This document shows, one piece after another, positions 57,216-64,000 of a stretch of DNA of 64,000 nucleotides; the first letter of the stretch is position 1; each line of letters starts with the position of its first letter. The translations under genes and the position numbers were made by a program. Location: assembly GCF_020921035.1 (NCBI RefSeq), contig NC_063160.1, positions 21,363,595 to 21,427,594 on the forward strand, read 5' to 3'. The notes below the pieces were generated by a model. It made no database searches. It was not told the origin of the DNA and was given only the letters and a program-made list of their open reading frames with translations. Source of the DNA: Rhodamnia argentea (lineage: Eukaryota; Streptophyta; Magnoliopsida; Myrtales; Myrtaceae).

Positions 57216-58172
57216 ATGGGTTCTGAGATCTCGAGGCAGATTCAGAGACGGAAAGACGTGTTGCGAGAGGCAAAAGTCCTGAGTGATCTCAGCGAAACCT
57301 GTGGGACGCGATTCCCAGGTTGTGACTACCGCTGTTTGGATAGGAAGAACTGGATGAACAGCCTCGATCCCGAGAAGCTTCCACTTTTCAAGATTGTCTG
57401 GCCAGGGACTCATGATTCCGCGACCAACAAGATTGGAGTACGGTTCGTGTCTCGTCCTTTTGCCCAATGCCAATCGCTAAGCATCTACGATCAGCTCGTG
57501 GGAGGCACTCGGGTATTAGACATTCGAGTCCAGGAGGATTGCCGGGTATGCCATGGGATTTTACCGACTTATAGTGTGGATGTCGTCCTGAACGACGTCA
57601 AGAAGTTTTTAGGTGAGACGAAGTCGGAGATTATAATACTAGAAGTCCGAACTGAGTTTGGTCATCAGGACCCGCCTGAGTTTGATCAGTACTTGGTGGA
57701 TCAACTTGGGGGGCACCTGATCGGCCAGGATGAAAGTGTTTTCGGTAAGACAATTGCGGATTTGTTGCCGAAGAGAGTGATTTGTGTCTGGAAGCCTAGG
57801 AACTCGCCCAAACCGCAGGCGGGAGGCCCATTGTGGAGTGAGGGCTATCTGAAGGATGACTGGATGAATACCGATTTACCATCAACCAAGTTTGATAGCA
57901 ATATGAAGCATTTGGGTGAGCAGCCGCCAGCTTCCGTAAGGAAGTACTTTTACAGGGTGGGGAACACAGTAACGCCGCAAGCGGACAATCCAGTAGTGTG
58001 TGTCAAGCCGGTCACTAATCGCATTCACGGATATGCTAGGCTGTTTATATCTCGGTGCTTCTCTAAAGGGCTAGCTGATAGGTTGCAGGTATTCTCAACG
58101 GACTTTATAGATGCAGATTTCGTAGATGCTTGTACCGGTCTTACATCTGCCAGGATTGAAGGGAAAGCCTAA
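57216..58172 (+). CDS. PI-PLC X domain-containing protein
   Basis: Intronless gene, 318 residues. The protein is a plant PLC-like phosphodiesterase with an X domain only and no Y or C2 domain, of the small intronless type known in Arabidopsis. Catalytic histidines are His66 (WPGTHDSATN) and His113 (CHG), with LDIRV at 101-105 and EVRTEFGH further on. PI-PLC X enzymes cleave phosphatidylinositol or GPI-type lipids; the true substrate of this plant group is not known. I chose the ATG at 57216 (MGSEIS) over the in-frame ATG at 57189, because it matches the family's start and gives a myristoylation-type N-terminus (Gly2, Ser6), suggesting membrane attachment. The Cys-rich start (CGTRFPGCDYRC) is typical. 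No sign of decay. Confidence 0.92.
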   Translation: MGSEISRQIQRRKDVLREAKVLSDLSETCGTRFPGCDYRCLDRKNWMNSLDPEKLPLFKIVWPGTHDSATNKIGVRFVSRPFAQCQSLSIYDQLVGGTRVLDIRVQEDCRVCHGILPTYSVDVVLNDVKKFLGETKSEIIILEVRTEFGHQDPPEFDQYLVDQLGGHLIGQDESVFGKTIADLLPKRVICVWKPRNSPKPQAGGPLWSEGYLKDDWMNTDLPSTKFDSNMKHLGEQPPASVRKYFYRVGNTVTPQADNPVVCVKPVTNRIHGYARLFISRCFSKGLADRLQVFSTDFIDADFVDACTGLTSARIEGKA

Positions 58173-61100
58173 AAAGTGCCATTTCATTTGTTCAGTTGTC
58201 CCTGTGAAGCTGATTACCCATTTGTCTCAGGTTCACTTTTGCACACTTGCTATTATAGGTTCTTCTTTGTTCTCACAGACATGGACAGTTTGTTTTCAAT
58301 AGGGTTGGAATGTACCAATGTCAGTTACACTTCAATTTATAGGCAGTCTTTCTATCTGTTAATTTGTTTTCCGAATCTTGGGACAAGTGCCTTAACTTAG
58401 AAGATCCCTTCTGCTTTCTTGAGTTGTCCTAGACTAGTCCTTGTCTTTCAGGGCATGTCCTGTAAGAAATTAGTTTCTAAACCTTGAAAGACAGTTTTTG
58501 AGAAAATGATTTCCACCAACGGCTATGAGCCTTCTTGTCGAGCTCAGATTCCTGCTTTAAAAATGTCAAGGTGCTCCGACCTGCAAATCACCGGGTTCAA
58601 TTAATGAAGCGACTGTTATTGTTGGAAGACTTTAGCACCGAATGGACGAAAGAAAAATCAAGCCACTGACTATGGTACCCAACTGTCATACTAGATGATG
58701 CAATATCCTGATTGGATTGAGACGAGTTTGCAGTATCGGTGTTGGTGGGAATCACTTCCTGGACTGGTGATGGTCCGGATGGAGAATGGAAACAATCCAG
58801 TTGCCGATAAACTGAAGCGACACAGTCAGGTTGAGCACATTTCAGAACAACTAAAAATTAGGAATTCATTTCTGCATATTGAACAGTTTCAGATAAAGAT
58901 CCTAAACCAGATGGAGGACAGAGACTATCACAAGTATATCGAGTTTTGAAATTTATCGAGTTGGAGATTCCACAATCTGTTTGTACCAAGATTTTGCGGC
59001 TGATGATTCATGATGCAAACTTTGGCATTGCTCACACTGATGAAAACCCTTTATCTGCCAAATTTGGAAACCTGATCCTTCATTATGTGAAACAGCCCCG
59101 AACAGAAAGCACCTTGCTACAATGAATTTGGTTTACGGTGCTTACATTGTTCTGATGACTCCAGGAATGCTTCCGAGTGCGGATAAGCTGCAGTTTACTA
59201 GATTATTGCAGCAAATTGTCCCCGTAAAAAGGTTCTTCAGATAGGCAGATGGTGAAACAGAGAGCCCGTGCTGTCGAAGTAGTCCTATTAATTGCCTCTC
59301 TCCATACTTTAGGAATTGATGAGGGAAAGAAAGCTGGAAGGAATGATAATCCATTCTCTTTTTCAGGGAATTTATTTTCAGAAAATTAGTTTTCCGGACT
59401 TTCACTTGTATGGTTTGCCACAATGACATGATCAACAGAAAATTCATACAAAAAATTGGGAAAGCGAGTTCTTAAATCTAAAAGAAAAAAAAAACATAAA
59501 TCTAAAGAGGTGAAAACATTTTTCGGTATTACTCATCTCGAATTTTACAAAATTTTATTTTCTATTTTATTTTATATTATCTACATTTTATGTATTTTAT
59601 ACTCATAATGTTTATTTTTTTTATTTTTTTTTATTTATTTTCTATTTTGTGATTATTTTTGTTATGTTCTTTTTCTTTTTCCTTCTTGCTCGGCCATCGC
59701 CTTGGCTGGCCACGGGCCGGGAAGGAGGTAAAAAAAAACAAAATAAAAAATAAAACAAAGTTTTATTTGAAACTTTAATTTTTTTTTTCCTCCAATAAAG
59801 TTATGAAATTGAAATCGTTTTTCGGATGAGATCCAAACACCAAAAAAAAAGTTTTCGATCACATAGCACTAAACATAGAAAAAATAGCAACTTCCCTTTA
59901 TTATGGAGTTTTTCCCCAATCGAACCTACTCTACTCTACGATACACTTAGCATGCGGCACCTGAGTATGTCGTCCGATATGTCCTGGCCAATTTGCTTTA
60001 ACACTGGGCATGGTAAGAACAACAAGGCAAACACGGAAGCAGTAAAGTTGAATGAGCAGGTACAGCTATAACAAAATCATAACCAAGAGTACTACATTCA
60101 GCTCTACAAAGAGAGGTTATTATTATCATTATCTTCAAAAACTGTTGCGTTTAAAATTAGAATTTTCGTACCACAATGTGAATATGTCGATGCCTGGAAG
60201 TAGATGGCGTAACAAGAACTAGTTCAAACTAAAGAAAAGTGAATGCAAACTACTTTTAACATGACCTGATAAACCGAAAATTACATTAAACTTTTGCGAC
60301 TTCGCTTTGACATCGCCAGTTTCTGTATTCCACACTAAACCAAATTCAATAACTGTCGATCGTCAACCGATCACCATCATATGTCGATAGCTGTATCACG
60401 GATCCACGGTCATCGGTAATTTGTTAAGTATATCTATCGTTAGACCAATCGACATTGCATCTCCTGATAATTGTATCATGTTCATCAATAAACATAGGCA
60501 TCAACAAGCATCTCTCTGTCGATAAGCTATCAATAACTCCGATAACTTATCGATGGTACACCCACAACATCGACACTCATATTCGTTTCGTGTTGATTTA
60601 AAAGGCTTGAACATTTTTTTAGCGTCAACAGGGGTAGATGAAAGAAGAGCAAGTTAAATTGCCCAAAACCCATTTGCACAAATTCACTAATATTTACTCA
60701 ATTCCGGCACACTCAGTAACCGAGCAAACTGCCCTTTCCTCTTGCTATATCCAACAGTGCTCTCTCTTACAGGGGCCTGGATACTAACACTTGGATCTCG
60801 AACCTCGGTGCGTAATCCGCGCATCACGATCAGTGAGTCATGTGATGAGTCATAGAAATACTTTACGAGGGCTAAACCCACCTAAGAGAGAGAACACAAG
60901 GGTGACTCCTCCCTACTCCTTCGTATTAGAACATAGTAATGGAGAAGGTAATCGTAGAATAAGGACTTATTCTCTGATGGATATGAAAAATGTCGAAAGA
61001 CTCCAAGGACATCGCCTCAGGATAGGATTTGCTCCGCTTTCTTTCTACCCACACCCTCAAGTTAAGACCACTCAAGAAAAGATTTTGTAACTCAGTGAGT

Positions 61101-62690
61101 GTGATTGTATTCCTCTTTCAGCTTTTGTAATGGTATGAAGAATCTGATGCTGAAGGATCTACAACTTTCCTTTGTGGAAGAGAGGCTCTAGGAAATTCAA
61201 TGCTCTCAACTGAAACTTTGGTGATCTCTTTCCCTCCCTACCGAGGCATGCAAACTCTGCTAAAGCTGCTCTCTAAGGCTTTCGAGCTCAGACCGGTACT
61301 TAGCTGAAAGACGAGTACAGACTATAGCCAGCTTCGCTCGAAAGAATTAGGATTGGTGTAGTGCAATCGCGGCCTCCTACTTCCATTTCAACAAGGAATA
61401 CGAGCAAGTGGCACACAAATGAAGTGTATTAACAGGATTTGGTGAATCTTCATCCAATCTAATTCCACAAACATGCTGACATTAAGTTTGAAGCTTAGTC
61501 CTTCATGAAATCTGAGAATGAGAAGACTTCCAAAGAAAGAAACAAAAAAGCAATACAGCACACTCATTCCTGAGACAGTGGGGGCAAGACTACTACAGTG
61601 CAGATGTTAAAGATCTCCTAAAGTATGGAATATCAAATCAAAACCAAGTCATTAAAGTTGATTAGTGTACTGTCAGGACCTTCTGTTCATTCACATCCAT
61701 CTGAGCGAGAAGCATTTTCCTCTTCTTTGCTCTTTGCGGTTGGGTTCTGTTCTCTTGTTTGTTTTCACAAAGTACCGTCTCTTCTCTGTACCTGGAAATT
61801 AATCATCACTTGGATTCAAAATGAATACCAATACGTAGACCGTAAAACCCACAGCGATGATGATGAGAACCAGGAGAAGAAAATCACTTTGTGCGCTGTA
61901 AAAAAACAACTGAGTACAGTGCTCGCTGCTAGGCCGGGATCTACCTGTGTTTTTGTGTATGTATAGTGTGCATTACTCTAATTAAATTGAGATCAGCTTG
62001 ATGCTGTGCATTTAGGCCAAGACCCTACATTCTTGTTAAATCTACGGCTCAAGGCAAAAGAGACAAAAGGAAAGGTGATGAACAAAAGGGGAAAAAAAAG
62101 AGTGGATAAAGTTAAGCAGCTCCCCTTGAGTCTTCTGAACAGAGGGAACTAGGATAATGACATTCCTTGAAGGGAAAAAACCACAAACACTCCCTTTTTT
62201 TTATTTCTCTTGTGCACCAATGCAATGATAGGAGAGATGGTATCATAGGAATTTCTTAAGATGCCCAGGTGTCGTGCTTCTATTTGTCTAGTAAAGAAGG
62301 ACATCAGATAGAATCGATTTTTGCTTCAGCATGGGGCATCATAGGTGGTGGATTGACATGAACCATTTCTATCCTGGACATAAAGATAACGACACGTTGA
62401 ATTCCGTGCTCTTAGCTTTGGTAGGCATATCTCCGTTTGGTCACTATTGACCCTTATTGAATCCTGATCCATATGGATAAAAACAGAACCAGGCAACAAA
62501 GAAGCTCAAAACAGAAACAGGGCTCTCTTGTTTGATTTCGAATATGATAAGATCTAGATGAATGGATATCTTTTCAGCAGACACGTTTGATTTTTGGGTG
62601 CATGATAAATTCAGAGCTTAAGTATTAACGTGTAAAAAAAGCGGATTTACTGATGATGACCCAGAAATTCCTGCAATTAACGAGGAAGAC
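58173..62690. other. 3' UTR and long intergenic region, no gene recognised
   Basis: 58,173-58,450 is probably 3' UTR of the PI-PLC-like gene. Open frames at 58695-58949 and 61625-61966 (+) have no recognisable domain, ordinary composition and no start context, and I do not call them genes. 59,340-59,840 is AT-rich with a short GC-rich core (GGCCATCGCCTTGGCTGGCC at about 59692), like a worn MITE. 60,350-60,580 has many ATCGA / TCGAT phrases. Nothing else is seen. Confidence 0.4.
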
Positions 62691-62880
62691 AAAATAGTGG
62701 GGGACCTTTTGAAGACATTCAGGTCTATCCATATAAACAGTTGGCTGAGTCAGCTCTCGAGTCAGCATCCTGTATGGATAAGCCTCTCAGAAAAGGCCTC
62801 AAAACAATGTCGACCATATTCAAATTCAACCATGGTTAACACTTCCCTCCTCAAACTCTCTCTATCTGTCTCTATCTCTC

Positions 62881-62887
62881 TATAAAA
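62881..62887 (+). promoter_or_regulatory. TATA box of the J-protein gene
   Basis: TATAAAA after a CT-rich stretch (TATCTGTCTCTATCTCTC), 88 bp before the ATG. Transcription would start near 62912 and leave a leader of about 57 bp with no upstream ATG. Confidence 0.65.
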
Positions 62888-62968
62888 TCCCATGAAAAAC
62901 CTTAACATTCTCAAGCCACCCTCCAAGAAAAGCTCCCTCATTTTCACATTCACAACAGCAAGTATCAA

Positions 62969-63478
62969 ATGTATTCCTCATCTCCAAGCTTCACTCAATC
63001 CCCAGTTCACCCCGGTGTCATCCACACGCATTACACTCTTCAATCCTCATCCTCTGCTAGGCTCCCAAGGCCCAGAACTGTGGCTGCTTACACTTCCACA
63101 GAATTCAGGAGGCCACCGGGAGTGAAAACCGAAATGGCAGCGTCGGCGTCGTCTCTGTACGAGGTTCTCGGGATTCCCGCAAGCGCTTCCTTCAACGATA
63201 TCAAGGTCGCTTATAGGAGACTGGCGAGAGTCTGCCATCCTGACGTTGTCGGGGTGACCCACAAAGAGACGTCAGCCAATGAGTTCAAGAAGATCCATGA
63301 AGCATACTCGACTCTGTCTGATCCGGACAAGAGAGCAAACTACGACCAGGATCTTTTCCGGCGTAACCGGCTGTACGGGTCGCCTCTCAGTTCCGCGACG
63401 ATGGCGGCAGCCGCAGCATCGATGTCCCAGTTTTCGGGGTACACTTGCAAGAAGTGGGAGACTGATCAGTGTTGGTAG
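62969..63478 (+). CDS. Chaperone protein DnaJ 11-like, chloroplast J-protein
   Basis: Intronless, 169 residues. Residues 1 to about 55 are rich in Ser, Thr and Arg and lack acidic residues at first ([20 protein letters not shown]), as in a chloroplast transit peptide. The J domain spans about 62-126 ([20 protein letters not shown] to [12 protein letters not shown]), with the HPD motif at 90-92 that stimulates Hsp70 ATP hydrolysis. The C-terminus ends KKWETDQCW, a tail I recognise from the DnaJ-11 group. It lacks the Gly/Phe and zinc-finger regions, so it is a type C J-protein, expected to act as an Hsp70 co-chaperone in the stroma. The start is supported by the TATA box upstream; length matches the family. 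Confidence 0.93.
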   Translation: MYSSSPSFTQSPVHPGVIHTHYTLQSSSSARLPRPRTVAAYTSTEFRRPPGVKTEMAASASSLYEVLGIPASASFNDIKVAYRRLARVCHPDVVGVTHKETSANEFKKIHEAYSTLSDPDKRANYDQDLFRRNRLYGSPLSSATMAAAAASMSQFSGYTCKKWETDQCW

Positions 63479-63622
63479 ATACAAGACTGGCCAGATACAC
63501 ATAGCAGATAGCAAGGGACAACCCTGTTCTTCAGTTGAAAAGCAGAGTAGAAGAAACAGGGGAAATGTAAACATGCCTCAACTTTCGTGTAAATGAGTAA
63601 GTAGTCCCAATGAGACGAATCA

Positions 63623-63624
<2 letters not shown>
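63479..63624 (+). other. 3' UTR of the J-protein gene
   Basis: Unique sequence after the stop. No clear poly(A) signal was identified. Confidence 0.4.

Positions 63625-63654
<30 letters not shown>
63625..63654. repeat. (TC)15 microsatellite
   Basis: Fifteen uninterrupted TC units about 150 bp after the J-protein stop codon, possibly within the 3' UTR. Likely length-variable. Confidence 0.95.
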
Positions 63655-63657
<3 letters not shown>

Positions 63658-64000
63658 CTTATTTCTTTCCCTTTGATTACCATAGCAAGAGTCCACTGAA
63701 GCCATCCTCGTGCATGTGAGTGCGTTTTTCCAATGGCAAGGAAGATCATCTCAGATTAAGTAAATCTCGAACGCGATATTATTCGCACTTGATGATGTCG
63801 AGAGTTGAACATGCGTAACGGATCCGATCATCGGCAAATATGAGTTCATTCCTCGACGATTAACTCCACCCGTGGGTCAAATTTCAGACATTGTATAACA
63901 CATCTGCTGGTGAACAACCGGGCAAGCTCTGCCTAAAATCTGGATGATGCTTCATTGGATTCCGAGGTTCTCCGGTTTGCATGAAAACTGTCCTAGACAT
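63655..64000. other. Right edge, no gene seen
   Basis: Unique sequence without a recognisable coding region or repeat end. Confidence 0.4.

Noticed and set aside
58695-58949. 84-codon open frame after the PI-PLC-like gene
   Set aside because: Not recognised, and no promoter or splice continuity with a neighbour is seen.
61625-61966. 113-codon open frame in the right intergenic region
   Set aside because: No domain, no signal of selection visible, ordinary composition. It may be chance.
63285-63574. Open frames on both strands over the J-domain exon
   Set aside because: Shadows of the J-protein gene; only the plus frame at 62969-63478 has the HPD motif and conserved tail.

Overview
The window is nuclear DNA of a woody eudicot. 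The intron-bearing amidase genes, apoplastic dirigent genes, chloroplast J-protein and plant LTR, LINE, SINE and inverted-repeat transposons all point that way. The general look (dirigent-22-like tandem arrays, many small inverted-repeat elements) suggests Myrtaceae, such as a eucalypt relative, but that is an impression and not a result.

Layout. 1-1.5 kb: LINE remnant on the minus strand. 1.57-6.06 kb and 13.48-18.4 kb: two copies of a duplicated block. Each copy carries a five-exon amidase gene that looks intact, an inverted-repeat element and the same dirigent relic. Between them lie a ~3.1-kb solo LTR (7.67-10.79 kb) and a scrap of a third, more diverged amidase (10.9 kb). 19.4-56.4 kb: a tandem dirigent cluster, all on the plus strand, built from repeated segments of about 2.5-9 kb with one dirigent locus each. 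Three copies have whole frames (35.7, 39.3 and 53.1 kb). Four are broken (19.4 kb, split by a Ty1/copia element; 30.4 kb, frameshifted; 44.0 kb, split by a Mutator-type MITE; 50.5 kb, decayed). With the two relics beside the amidases this makes nine dirigent loci. A fasciclin-like arabinogalactan fragment (26.0 kb), a second LINE piece (36.9 kb), an LTR-element remnant (40.3-41.5 kb) and about ten inverted-repeat elements are scattered through it. 57.2-64 kb: quieter unique sequence with a PI-PLC X-domain gene (57.2 kb) and a DnaJ-11-like chloroplast J-protein gene (63.0 kb).

How the genes relate. Dirigent proteins steer the coupling of phenoxy radicals in the cell wall to give lignans. Nothing in the sequence ties the amidases, the PI-PLC-like protein or the J-protein to that pathway. 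The neighbourhood looks like a birth-and-death gene array that grew inside an otherwise ordinary region. No operon, CRISPR array, rRNA gene or functional tRNA gene was seen. I found no clearly new molecular system. The most informative signals are the insertion and duplication histories: a MITE that split an otherwise open dirigent gene, a copia element with unusually long flanking repeats, a SINE nested inside a MITE, and upstream blocks that differ between gene copies.
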